DNA from: Gordonia aichiensis NBRC 108223
Lineage (GTDB): Bacteria > Actinomycetota > Actinomycetes > Mycobacteriales > Mycobacteriaceae
Length of the DNA stretch: 64,000 nt
Reading direction: 5' to 3'
Assembly (NCBI RefSeq): GCF_000332975.1
Contig: NZ_BANR01000012.1
Location: 1-64,000 of the forward strand
How positions within the stretch are numbered: the stretch's first letter is position 1; each line of letters opens with the position of its first letter. Positions 36,695 through 44,860 of the stretch are shown here, piece by piece. Both the position numbers and the translations under genes were made by a program. The notes beneath the pieces were generated by a model. That model was not told the DNA's origin, did not search any database, and worked only from the letters and a program-made list of their open reading frames with translations.

Positions 36695-37409
36695 AGACCA
36701 CCGCGTCGTTACCCCCGCGACAGGCGACGATCCCGCCCTCGGGGGTACACGACATCGCATAGCTGATCCCCGTGACAGGGCTGTATGCGGTGATCACCCG
36801 AGCCTGTCCCCGGGCCCCCGTACGCAGGTACTCATCACGGACGGCCTGCGCGAACGAGCAACTCGTCACCGATGTGCCAACGGCCGCGCCTCCGCCGCAG
36901 GGTGTCGCTCCCGGTGGCGGAGTGGCAGGCGCGACCGTGACGGTGGACGTCTGCGGTGGATCGACGGTCTGGGTGACCGTGGGTGTCGCCGTGTCGCTCG
37001 ATGAATCCGACCCGCGAGCGAAGAGATAGTACGCGCCGACGATGAGTAGCGCAACGATCAGCAGCACCGCGATGCAGATCAGCACGATCATCAAGGAATT
37101 GTCGTGGCGCTGCGGGCGCGGCGGCGGATAGGGCTGGGATTGATAGCCGGGCTGGGACTGATAACCGGGCTGGGACTGGTAACCGGGCTGGGAGGACGGA
37201 TAGGCATAGTCGGCGTAGGCGGGTGGTTGGTAGGGCGCCGACTGCCCGGGAGGCTGGTAGGCACTCGGATCCATCCCGCTGTAGCCGGCTGGATCCGAGT
37301 AGCCCCCCGAATCCGCATAGTCATCGGCCTCGTAGCGTGCGGTGTCTTCCCGAGGGCGGTCGCCCTCCGGACCCAGGTGATCGCGAGGTGTCGGCGTCAC
37401 ATCGAACAC
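36684..37409 (-). CDS. Tyr/Pro/Gln-rich membrane protein
   Basis: 241 residues from GTG 37409. The N-terminal half is cytoplasmic and low-complexity (Tyr, Pro, Gln, Ser) with three GYQSQP repeats; a single membrane helix (LMIVLICIAVLLIVALLIVGAYYLF) follows. The external part has a Thr-rich stretch, then a compact Cys-containing domain (CGGG, TSCSF, SCTPEGGIVACRGG). I do not recognise a function. It overlaps and precedes the serine hydrolase lipoprotein, so the two may work together at the cell surface. Confidence 0.75.
   Translation of the reverse strand: MFDVTPTPRDHLGPEGDRPREDTARYEADDYADSGGYSDPAGYSGMDPSAYQPPGQSAPYQPPAYADYAYPSSQPGYQSQPGYQSQPGYQSQPYPPPRPQRHDNSLMIVLICIAVLLIVALLIVGAYYLFARGSDSSSDTATPTVTQTVDPPQTSTVTVAPATPPPGATPCGGGAAVGTSVTSCSFAQAVRDEYLRTGARGQARVITAYSPVTGISYAMSCTPEGGIVACRGGNDAVVYVY
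37131..37193. repeat. 18-bp tandem repeat, 3.5 copies
   Basis: Units of the form GGGCTGGGACTGATAACC, with 1-3 mismatches between copies, encoding the (GYQSQP)n repeat of the membrane protein above. This is in frame (18 bp = 6 codons), so copy-number change would alter the length without a frameshift. Confidence 0.85.
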
Positions 37410-37491
37410 GCCCGATTCGTGAACATAGGAAAGAGAATATCCGGGATACCGGATACTGCAGAACGATTTGGCGTAGTTCGCCGCACCGCCC

Positions 37492-38781
37492 TCAGATGAC
37501 CCCGTGGATCGGTGGACTCTCCCCGCGCAGCACCCAGCGCCCGATGTGCTGATACTTCCAGCGCACCGGATCGTGCAGCGTATGCGTTCTGGCGTTCCGC
37601 CAGAACCGGTCGAGTACGAGGTCGGCCGAGGCGCTGCGGGTGCCCGCGACCTCGAACAGTGCAGAACTCACCGAGTTCGACGCCCGATCGGCAACGGTCT
37701 TGGCGACCGCTACCGCAATCGACGCCTGCGCGGTCAGCTCCGGGTCGTCGGCACCGATCGCCGTTGCGGCGTCGACAGCTCTGCTCGCCACCTCGAGTGT
37801 TGCCTCTGCCGTCGCGACCTCGACGCCGAGCTCGCCGAAGCGTTGAACGGTCAACGGGTCGGCGTCGGCCCGCTCCACACCAGCCTCGAACCACGGCCGC
37901 GAGGTGCTACGCACGAAGTCGGCGGCCGTCTCGAGCGCGCCGCGTGCGATGCCGACATCGATGGCGACGTGCAGCAGCTGCGCGAATGCACCGTACCCCG
38001 TGGGTCGGGTGACAGCAGGCGCCCGCGCCACGAGCGTGACGGGATCGACCTCGACGTCGCGGAACACGACGGTCCCCGATCCCGTGGTGCGTTGACCGAG
38101 ACCATTCCAGTCGTCGACGACGTCGATGCCTGCGGCATCAGCCGCGACGAACACGATGTACTCCCCCGCGCCGAAATCCGCGGTGTCGTCGACAAGGCGC
38201 GCCAGGACGGCCAGGGTGTGCGCGAACAATGATCCTGTGGCGTAGAACTTTTCGCCGTCGAGTACGAACCGATCACCGTTCGGGCGCAGGGTGGTACTGA
38301 TGTCGGCGACGGTTGCACCGCCGCGCTCGGACTGCGCATTCGCGACACGGCCACCCCGCAGCACCTGATCGAAGATTCTCCGCGCCAACACATCCGGCGC
38401 AGCCAACCGGAGAAGGTTGAGGTACACGAAGTGACTGTGCGGGATCTGGGCCACGTTGGGATCGGCTGCCGCGAGTATGCGCGTGACATCAGCGACCACG
38501 CTGGGCGCGAGGTCGGGACCGCCGAAGCGCTGCGGAACTGTGATGGCCAGAAGACCCGACGCCGAGAGGTCGTCGATCTCAGCGTATGGCAGTCGCCGAC
38601 CCCGGTCGCGGTCGGCGGCATCGATCGCGATCCGACCCGCGATCTCGCGCGCCACAGCCAGCGCTGACGAGGCGCTTGTCGGTACGACCACCGGGCCGCC
38701 GATCGGCACCCCCACAGGCTCCTTACTCGACAGGACACCGGGATCGCCTGTCGGAGTGCCTGTTTGATCGTCGATGGACAC
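37492..38781 (-). CDS. SfnB-like acyl-CoA-dehydrogenase-fold flavin enzyme (sulfur acquisition)
   Basis: 429 residues from GTG 38781, 3 nt after the sfnG stop. Acyl-CoA dehydrogenase fold with VPQRFGGPDL, ANAQSERGG, VLDGEKFYATGSLFAHTLAVLA and the C-terminal RFWRNARTHTLHDPVRWKYQHIG typical of SfnB/DszC-type FMNH2-dependent enzymes. In known systems SfnB accompanies the sulfone monooxygenase SfnG. It probably takes part in organosulfur oxidation; the exact substrate is unproven. Confidence 0.82.
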   Translation of the reverse strand: MSIDDQTGTPTGDPGVLSSKEPVGVPIGGPVVVPTSASSALAVAREIAGRIAIDAADRDRGRRLPYAEIDDLSASGLLAITVPQRFGGPDLAPSVVADVTRILAAADPNVAQIPHSHFVYLNLLRLAAPDVLARRIFDQVLRGGRVANAQSERGGATVADISTTLRPNGDRFVLDGEKFYATGSLFAHTLAVLARLVDDTADFGAGEYIVFVAADAAGIDVVDDWNGLGQRTTGSGTVVFRDVEVDPVTLVARAPAVTRPTGYGAFAQLLHVAIDVGIARGALETAADFVRSTSRPWFEAGVERADADPLTVQRFGELGVEVATAEATLEVASRAVDAATAIGADDPELTAQASIAVAVAKTVADRASNSVSSALFEVAGTRSASADLVLDRFWRNARTHTLHDPVRWKYQHIGRWVLRGESPPIHGVI

Positions 38782-38784
38782 TCG

Positions 38785-39894
38785 TCAGACCGTCGCGGTG
38801 CGCTCGGCGGCTTCGAGTTCGCGCACGAGCGGCAACACCCGACGACCGAAGTACTCGATCTCCTCCTGGAAGTGCAGAAAGCCACCGAGAATCAGGTCGA
38901 CACCGAGCTTCTTGTACGCGACGATCCGCTCGGCAACCTGCTCGGGCGTCCCGATCAGTTGAGTACGGAAACCGTCGTTGTACTGCACCAGGTCCGCGAA
39001 CGACGAATCGGCCCACATGCCCTTCCGGTCACCGGTCGAGCTACCCGCCTGCTGTACGGCACTTCGAAACCCCTCCACCGCAGGCTTGTTCGCCTTCTCG
39101 ACGATCTCCCGCAAGGTGTCGCGCGCCTCGGCCTCGGTATCACGCGCGATGATGAATCCGTTGAGTCCGAAACGCACCTCCCGGTCGTGTGCTCGGGCCA
39201 CCGCGCGCAGGTCGTCGAGTTGTTCGGTGACGCCGTCGAAATCCTTGCCGTTCGAGAAGTACCAGTCGGAGTAGCGACCGCCGTTGTTACGTGCGGCCGT
39301 GGAGTTACCACCCTGGAACAGTTCGGGATTCGGCCGTTCGGGAGTGTTGAGCGGCTTGGGCTTCAAGGTGAAGTCGTGAATGCGGTAGAAATCCCCGCGG
39401 TAGTCGACGTTGTCCTCGGTCCAGATCTTGCGGATCACCTCGAGGAATTCGCCGCTGCGGCGGTAGCGCTCGTCGTGCTCGAGCCAGGGTTCGCCGAGGT
39501 GGGTGAACTCGTCCTTGAACCATCCGCTCACCACGTTGATCGCGAAGCGTCCACCGGACAGGATGTCCGCGGTTGCACCGAATTTCGCGAGCACGGCCGG
39601 ATGCCAGAGTCCGGGATGGATCGCCGCGATCAACTTCAGTCGTTCGGTGGCACCGAGAAGAGCGAGGCTGAATGACGTTGATTCATGCTGGAATTCGGCT
39701 CCATAGCTCGCTTCGTATCGCACCTGGCTCAGCGCGTACTCGAAACCGTTGTTCTCGGCGGTCTGCGCCAGACGCTTGTTGTACTCGAAGTCCCAACCGG
39801 TCCGTTGCTCGATGTCACTGGTGACGAGCCCCCCGGACACATTCGGCACCCAGTAGGCGAACTTGATCTCGTCGGCGATCTTCTCGGTGGACAT
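38785..39894 (-). CDS. sfnG: Dimethyl-sulfone FMNH2-dependent monooxygenase
   Basis: 369 residues from ATG 39894 (AGGAG 4 nt upstream). It carries the nearly invariant SfnG stretches KFAYWVPNVSGGLVTSDIEQ, ENNGFEYALSQVRYEASYGA, INVVSGWFKDEFTHLGEPW and PELFQGGNSTAARNNGGRYS. The family oxidises dimethyl sulfone to methanesulfinate using reduced FMN from a separate reductase. It heads the operon with the SfnB-like gene. A TetR gene lies upstream, and a tandem 15-bp repeat lies in the intergenic space. Confidence 0.9.
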   Translation of the reverse strand: MSTEKIADEIKFAYWVPNVSGGLVTSDIEQRTGWDFEYNKRLAQTAENNGFEYALSQVRYEASYGAEFQHESTSFSLALLGATERLKLIAAIHPGLWHPAVLAKFGATADILSGGRFAINVVSGWFKDEFTHLGEPWLEHDERYRRSGEFLEVIRKIWTEDNVDYRGDFYRIHDFTLKPKPLNTPERPNPELFQGGNSTAARNNGGRYSDWYFSNGKDFDGVTEQLDDLRAVARAHDREVRFGLNGFIIARDTEAEARDTLREIVEKANKPAVEGFRSAVQQAGSSTGDRKGMWADSSFADLVQYNDGFRTQLIGTPEQVAERIVAYKKLGVDLILGGFLHFQEEIEYFGRRVLPLVRELEAAERTATV

Positions 39895-39984
39895 GACACT
39901 CCTGGTGGTCGGCAAACGTCCGTCTCGGACACACGTGGAGTTCAGTGTCGACGACGCTGCCCGCGTCGCCCACAGTTGCAATCG

Positions 39985-40014
39985 GCGTGGATTCAACTCG
40001 CGCGGATTCAACTC
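39985..40014. repeat. Tandem 15-bp repeat upstream of sfnG
   Basis: Two adjacent copies of GCGYGGATTCAACTC (one mismatch) located about 90-120 bp upstream of the sfnG start, between sfnG and the TetR gene. Spacing of 15 bp and position suggest a regulator-binding array or a small duplication. Confidence 0.5.
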
Positions 40015-40053
40015 GATGGGGCCCACCGGAGCGACCCGGCGCATTCGCGCCAG

Positions 40054-40794
40054 TCAGCGGTCCGCGGACGGCTCCCACTGCGCCATTCCGAGGAACACGA
40101 TGACCAACTGACGCTGGGTGCGGTCGATGATCGCCGACTCGGCGCCCCTGCCGCGGTGCTCACCGTCGAGAATGTCGGCGACCGCCGTCAGCATGATGGT
40201 CACGATGAGTTCGGCCGCGAGTTCGAGGTCGTCGGCGCTCCACTCGGCGAGGTCGGGCAGGCGGGAGAGGTCGATGGCCAGTTCCTTCGCGAACAGTCGC
40301 AGTTCGGTGTCGATCGCGCGCCTGATCTCGGCCAGACCGCCGTGCTGTTCGCGGATCAGGAATCGAAAGGCAGGCTCGTTGTCGTGCACATGCCGGAGCA
40401 GGATGTCCAGCGAACTCTTCGCCGTCGGCAGCGCCTGGCGCGCGGCCAGATCGCGGCGGCCCTCACGCAGCGTGCGGCGCAGCACTCGCATCGAGTCCTC
40501 GACGAGTGTGACGCCGAGGTCTTCCATCGACGCGAAGTGCCGGTAGAACGCCGTCGGGACGATTCCCGCGCCGCGGGCGACCTCACGCAAGCTGATGCTT
40601 CCGAAACTCCGTTCGGACACCAGATCGAGAGTCGTGTCGAGCAGCGCCTGCCGGGTGCGATTCTTGCGGTCGGCGCGGCTCTCTGCTTCGCCCCCGGCTC
40701 GCGCATTCACCGACCGCGCGTCCACCGACCGAGCACCACGTGAGGTGGAAGATCGACGGGTCCTGGTCACCTGTGCGAGTTTATCGTGCGCCAC
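40054..40794 (-). CDS. TetR-family regulator (FasR/FabR-like)
   Basis: 246 residues from GTG 40794 (GGAG 5 nt upstream). The helix-turn-helix is in about residues 45-90: DRKNRTRQALLDTTLDLVSE and SLREVARGAGIVPTAFYRHF. That sequence strongly resembles the FasR-type lipid regulators of mycobacteria and relatives. The N-terminal 40 residues are Arg/Ser-rich and likely disordered. Despite standing next to sfnG, its target could be fatty acid genes. It lies 160 bp upstream of sfnG on the same strand. Confidence 0.85.
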   Translation of the reverse strand: MAHDKLAQVTRTRRSSTSRGARSVDARSVNARAGGEAESRADRKNRTRQALLDTTLDLVSERSFGSISLREVARGAGIVPTAFYRHFASMEDLGVTLVEDSMRVLRRTLREGRRDLAARQALPTAKSSLDILLRHVHDNEPAFRFLIREQHGGLAEIRRAIDTELRLFAKELAIDLSRLPDLAEWSADDLELAAELIVTIMLTAVADILDGEHRGRGAESAIIDRTQRQLVIVFLGMAQWEPSADR

Positions 40795-40832
40795 CCCGGC
40801 TCCGACTCCCGCACCGATGAGCTACCGACGTC

Positions 40833-41816
40833 TCACGGCACGAAGACCACCCGTCCGACCGTTGTCCCCGCACCCAACCGCCCGACGCCGTCGGCAACAT
40901 CATGCAATCCCAGACGCTCTCCGACCAGCGGCTTGACGAGACCTTTGTCGGCGAGTCGGGTCAGTTCGGTGTGACACTGGTCGATCACGGCGGGGTTCTT
41001 CGTCTGGTAGAGCCCCCAGTGCAGGCCGACGATCGAGTAGTTCTTGATCAGGGCGTGGTTCAGCGCCGGCTGTGGAATCGTGCCACCGGCGAATCCGATC
41101 ACCACGATGCGCCCTTCGAACGCGATGCACTTGGTCGATCCCGCGTACGCGTCGCCGCCCACCGGGTCGAAGACGATGTCGGCACCGTGTCCACCGGTGA
41201 ACTCCTTCACCGCGGCGACGAAGTCCTCGGAGTGCCGATCGACGACCAGATCGGCACCGAGCTCTGTTGCATACGAGGCTTTCTCGGGTCCACCGACAAC
41301 TCCGATGACCTGTGCGCCCGCCGCCTTGCCGAGTTGCACCGCAGCGCTTCCGACGCCGCCGGCTGCGGCGTGCACCAGTAGATAGTCACCGTCGGCGATC
41401 TGCGTTCGGCGATGCAGCGCGAACCACGCGGTCTGGTACCCGATGGTCAGCGCAGCAGCCTCGGCGTCGTCAAGTGCTTCCGGCGCAGCGAACACGTTGG
41501 CCTCGTTCATGAGTGCGTACTCGGCGAAAGCACCGCCGGGCAGTACCGGAGTACCCACGACCCGCTCGCCCACTGCAGCGCGGGAGACCCCGTCGCCGAC
41601 CGCGACGACCTCGCCGCAGAACTCCACCCCTGGCGTGAACGGCAGCGGGGGCTTGATCTGGTACTTGCCCTGGCACAGCAGAACGTCGGGGAAGTTCGCG
41701 GGCGCAGCCAGAACCCTGACCATCACCTCTCCGGGCCCGGCGACCGGCTGGTCGACGTCCTCCAGGGTCAGGACGTCCCGCGGATCACCGAGTTCGTTGA
41801 CGCGCCAAGCTTTCAT
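40833..41816 (-). CDS. NADPH:quinone oxidoreductase (MDR family)
   Basis: 327 residues from ATG 41816 (AGGAG at 7 nt). Features are an N-terminal GroES-like fold (MKAWRVNELGDPRDVLTLED), FTPGVEFCGEVVAVG, the dinucleotide motif HAAAGGVGSAAVQLGKAAGA and DIVFDPVGGDAYAGS. It has no zinc-binding Cys cluster, as in zeta-crystallin-type quinone reductases. It probably belongs with the neighbouring acyl-CoA genes, where such enzymes act as enoyl reductases or quinone reductases. Confidence 0.88.
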   Translation of the reverse strand: MKAWRVNELGDPRDVLTLEDVDQPVAGPGEVMVRVLAAPANFPDVLLCQGKYQIKPPLPFTPGVEFCGEVVAVGDGVSRAAVGERVVGTPVLPGGAFAEYALMNEANVFAAPEALDDAEAAALTIGYQTAWFALHRRTQIADGDYLLVHAAAGGVGSAAVQLGKAAGAQVIGVVGGPEKASYATELGADLVVDRHSEDFVAAVKEFTGGHGADIVFDPVGGDAYAGSTKCIAFEGRIVVIGFAGGTIPQPALNHALIKNYSIVGLHWGLYQTKNPAVIDQCHTELTRLADKGLVKPLVGERLGLHDVADGVGRLGAGTTVGRVVFVP

Positions 41817-41865
41817 TGATATCTCCTGTTCGGATGTGGAGCGGTAGCGGTACGGAATGGGAAAG

Positions 41866-42542
41866 CTAGCGATACGACGTGACGTCGCCGAGACGCTGGC
41901 CACCGTCGATCACCATGATTTCCCCGGTCATCCACGACGAGGCGTCGGAGGCGAGGAAACCGATTGCGGCGGCGACGTCGGCGGGTTCGCCGATTCGTCC
42001 CAGCGGCGTCGCAGCGGCCACCCGCGGTTCGTGGTCCTTCCAGAGCGCCTCGGCCAGCCTGGTACGCACCACGCCCGGCGCAACCGCGTTGACGCGCACA
42101 CCCGGCGACAGTTCGAGTGCGAGTTGCTCGGTCAGGTAGATCAACGCGGATTTCGAGGCGTTGTACACACCGATGTTGGCCATAGCAGTGGCGCCCACAG
42201 GTTGACGTCGATGGTCTTCGTGAATCGCGCGTGATCCTGGGTGATGAGCGGGCCGACGGCGGGGTTGGTACCCGCGTTGTTCACCAGAATGTCGATGCTG
42301 TCGAAGCGCTCGAGGGTCAGTTGCATGCACCTACGAGCAGCCTCCTCGTCGACGGCATGCGCCGCGAGGCCGAGCGCACGGGGACCGATCTGCTCGGCCG
42401 CGGCGTCGGCCGACTCCTGCTTGCGCGACGTCACGACGACGTTCGCACCCGCTTCCGCGAGTGTCCGCGCGGCTGCCAAACCTATGCCGCGTGAGGCACC
42501 CGACACGATGGCGGTGCGCCCGGTCAGGTCTGGAGATGTCAT
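41866..42542 (-). pseudogene. SDR family oxidoreductase broken by an internal deletion/frameshift
   Basis: The N-terminal part (GTG/ATG region from 42542: MTSPDLTGRTAIVSGASRGIG ... NNAGTNPAVGPL ... DVNLWAPLLW) and the C-terminal part (NIGVYNASKSALIYLTEQLA ... GEIMVIDGG) are both well conserved but in different frames. They join at about 42180, where the roughly 30 residues that usually follow (including the catalytic Ser strand) are absent. The two halves would otherwise make one FabG-like SDR of about 255 residues. Tyr and Lys of YxxxK remain but Ser is gone, so no active enzyme is expected. It may be a real mutation or an assembly error. Confidence 0.8.
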
Positions 42543-42651
42543 GGCGTGCGGGTCCCTTCACTGGTCATGGGCACGTCGCGGGTCGAGTCATCGCCGGGCG
42601 TCGTTCACAGCCGACCCGAAACGTGATCGCGATCTCGACAACCATCTATAG

Positions 42652-42673
42652 TTGAATCTGATTTCAGTTTCAA
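42652..42673. promoter_or_regulatory. 22-bp palindrome between SDR pseudogene and MaoC gene
   Basis: Arms TTGAATCTGA and TCAGTTTCAA around TT, with one mismatched pair. It lies 58 bp before the MaoC ATG in the divergent promoter region. The size and symmetry suit a TetR-type repressor of acyl-CoA metabolism genes. Confidence 0.6.
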
Positions 42674-42730
42674 TGCCTGTCGTCGAACACGGCCATGGTG
42701 GTTCGTCGGCACCAACATCCAGGAGGCCGC

Positions 42731-43207
42731 ATGACTGCCACGACCACGCCCGCACGCCCCTCGACCGCAGCCGAGCTGTCCGAACTCGTCGGCACCGAGC
42801 TCGGCCCGACCCCCTGGTACGAGATCAGTCAGGATCGGGTGAACGCGTTTGCCGACGCCACCGACGACCACCAGTGGATTCATCTCGACACCGAGCGCGC
42901 CGCCGCGAGCGATCTCGGCGGGACCATCGCGCACGGACTGCTCAGCCTCTCGCTCGGCCCGCATCTGTCGGGGCAACTGCTCTCGCTGAGCGGCTTCGCA
43001 CACAGTCTCAACTACGGCTACAACAAGGTCCGCTTCCCTGCCCCCGTCCCGGTGGGGTCACGGGTGCGGATGCGGCTCGGTGTCGTCTCCTCCGACGAAG
43101 TCCCCGGCGGCATCCAGGTGACCATGTCCCAGGTCCTCGAGCGCGAGGGCTCCGACAAGCCGGTCATGGTGGCGGAATCGATCGCCCGCGTCGTCGCCGA
43201 CGCCTGA
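42731..43207 (+). CDS. MaoC-family hot-dog dehydratase
   Basis: 158 residues from ATG 42731 behind AGGAGG. Hydratase-2 features are FADATDDHQWIHLD (catalytic Asp and His) and GGTIAHGLLSLSL, with the core NYGYNKVRFPAPVPVGSRVR. It hydrates or dehydrates enoyl-/3-hydroxyacyl thioesters. It is followed after 68 bp by an acyl-CoA ligase and is divergent from the broken SDR, so the module looks like a small beta-oxidation set. Confidence 0.9.
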   Translation: MTATTTPARPSTAAELSELVGTELGPTPWYEISQDRVNAFADATDDHQWIHLDTERAAASDLGGTIAHGLLSLSLGPHLSGQLLSLSGFAHSLNYGYNKVRFPAPVPVGSRVRMRLGVVSSDEVPGGIQVTMSQVLEREGSDKPVMVAESIARVVADA

Positions 43208-43275
43208 ACATACTGTCCCAGCACACATTCACCAGACTCTGACCCAGACGTGCACGAGAACGGAAGGCTCCACCG

Positions 43276-44787
43276 ATGCCCAATGTGATCGACCCGGTGA
43301 CGCATAACGCCACCACCCGCCCCGACGCCACGGCGGTGATCGGCGATTCGACAACGCTGAGCTATGCGCAACTACACGACGCCGCGCTGCGCTACGCCGC
43401 AGCACTGCGTGAGGCCGGCGTCGGGCGTGACGACCGCGTCCTGCTCGCGGCGCCGTCGGTACCTGAGTTCGCAGTCGCGTACCTCGGCGTCCAGGCGGCA
43501 GGCGCAACGATCGTCACCGTCAACACCATGTCGACGGTCGCCGAACTCGACTACTTCCTCGGCGACTGCGGGGCCGCACTGGCGATCGGACACCGAAGTA
43601 TCGGGAGCACGGTCGCCGAATCGGCTGCGGCGGCGAGTATTCCGTTCTGGGAACTCGACGACTCGACCATCTCCCCGAGCGACCGCCCACAGACCTCCGT
43701 CGCGACGCCGGTTGATCGGGAGCTCTCCGAGACCGCCGCGATTCTCTACACATCGGGCACCACCGGCAAACCCAAGGGCGCCGAGCTCACCGTCGGCAAC
43801 CTGCTCGCCGCCGGTGAGGTGGCAGCACAGGTCAGCCGTGGCACGTCCGACGACAGACTGGGCACCGGACTGCCGCTGTTCCACGTCTTCGGGCAGGCGT
43901 CGGTGATGATGGCAGCGTTCACCAGTGGAGCATCGATGTCGTTACTGGGTCGCTTCACGCCGCGGGCGATGATCGACATGCTCACGCGTGATCGGTTGAC
44001 GGTGGTCTGCGGCGTCCCGACGATGTGGAACGCGATGCTGCACGAGGCAACCGACGCCGATGCCGACGGGTTCGCTCATCTCCGTGTCGCGGTGTCGGGC
44101 GGGGCGTCGTTACCCGGCGAGATCGCCCGTGCCTTCGAGCAGCGTTTCGGCTGCACGCTGCTCGAAGGGTACGGACTCACCGAAACCACCGCGATGGCCA
44201 CGTTCAACGACATCGACCGCGGCGGCAAAGTCGGCAGCACCGGCTCGGTGGTGCCGCGGATGCGCGTCGAGATCCGCGACGTGGACGGTGTGCCGTGTGC
44301 ACCGGGAACGGTCGGCGAGGTCGTCGTCGCAGGAGACATGGTGTTCACCGGGTACTGGCGCAATCCCGAGGCCTCGGCCGCCGCACTGTCACCCGACGGA
44401 TGTTTTCGCACAGGCGATCTCGGCGAGTTCGACGCCGACGGCGACCTACGAATCGTCGACCGGATGAAGGATCTCATCATCCGCGGCGGATACAACGTCT
44501 ACCCCGGCGAGGTGGAGGAAGTGCTCTACGCACATCCCGACGTCGTCGAGGCCGCGGTCATCGGCGTACCGGATACGCACTACGGTGAGGAGGTTGCGGC
44601 CCTCGTGGCGCTCACACCTGATTCGACCGTCGACCCCGATGCGATCGAATCATGGTGCCGGGAGCGATTGTCCGCCTACAAGATCCCCCGGATCATCCGC
44701 TTCGTCGACCAGCTACCAAAGGGGTCCACGGGCAAGATCCTCAAGCGCAGCATCGACCGCACACAGCTGAGAAGAACCACCGCATGA
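43276..44787 (+). CDS. Fatty-acid-CoA ligase (FadD family)
   Basis: 503 residues from ATG 43276 (GGAAGG upstream). ANL motifs are ILYTSGTTGKPKGAELT, LFHVFGQ, EGYGLTETTAM, CFRTGDLGEFD, KDLIIRGGYNVYPGEVEEVL and the catalytic Lys in GSTGKILKR. The likely role is activation of a fatty or branched acid to its CoA thioester, feeding the adjacent MaoC hydratase. Confidence 0.9.
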   Translation: MPNVIDPVTHNATTRPDATAVIGDSTTLSYAQLHDAALRYAAALREAGVGRDDRVLLAAPSVPEFAVAYLGVQAAGATIVTVNTMSTVAELDYFLGDCGAALAIGHRSIGSTVAESAAAASIPFWELDDSTISPSDRPQTSVATPVDRELSETAAILYTSGTTGKPKGAELTVGNLLAAGEVAAQVSRGTSDDRLGTGLPLFHVFGQASVMMAAFTSGASMSLLGRFTPRAMIDMLTRDRLTVVCGVPTMWNAMLHEATDADADGFAHLRVAVSGGASLPGEIARAFEQRFGCTLLEGYGLTETTAMATFNDIDRGGKVGSTGSVVPRMRVEIRDVDGVPCAPGTVGEVVVAGDMVFTGYWRNPEASAAALSPDGCFRTGDLGEFDADGDLRIVDRMKDLIIRGGYNVYPGEVEEVLYAHPDVVEAAVIGVPDTHYGEEVAALVALTPDSTVDPDAIESWCRERLSAYKIPRIIRFVDQLPKGSTGKILKRSIDRTQLRRTTA

Positions 44788-44860
44788 GTTCCACTCACCC
44801 GGTGCGACCGCACACCCGATCGATCCGACCCACCGGGCACTGCCGACCTGTGCCCACCGC

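Noticed and set aside
44798-44837. CCCGGTG...CACCGGG pair between convergent ligase and ABC exporter genes
   Set aside because: Short arms and a 26-nt loop make a functional terminator doubtful.
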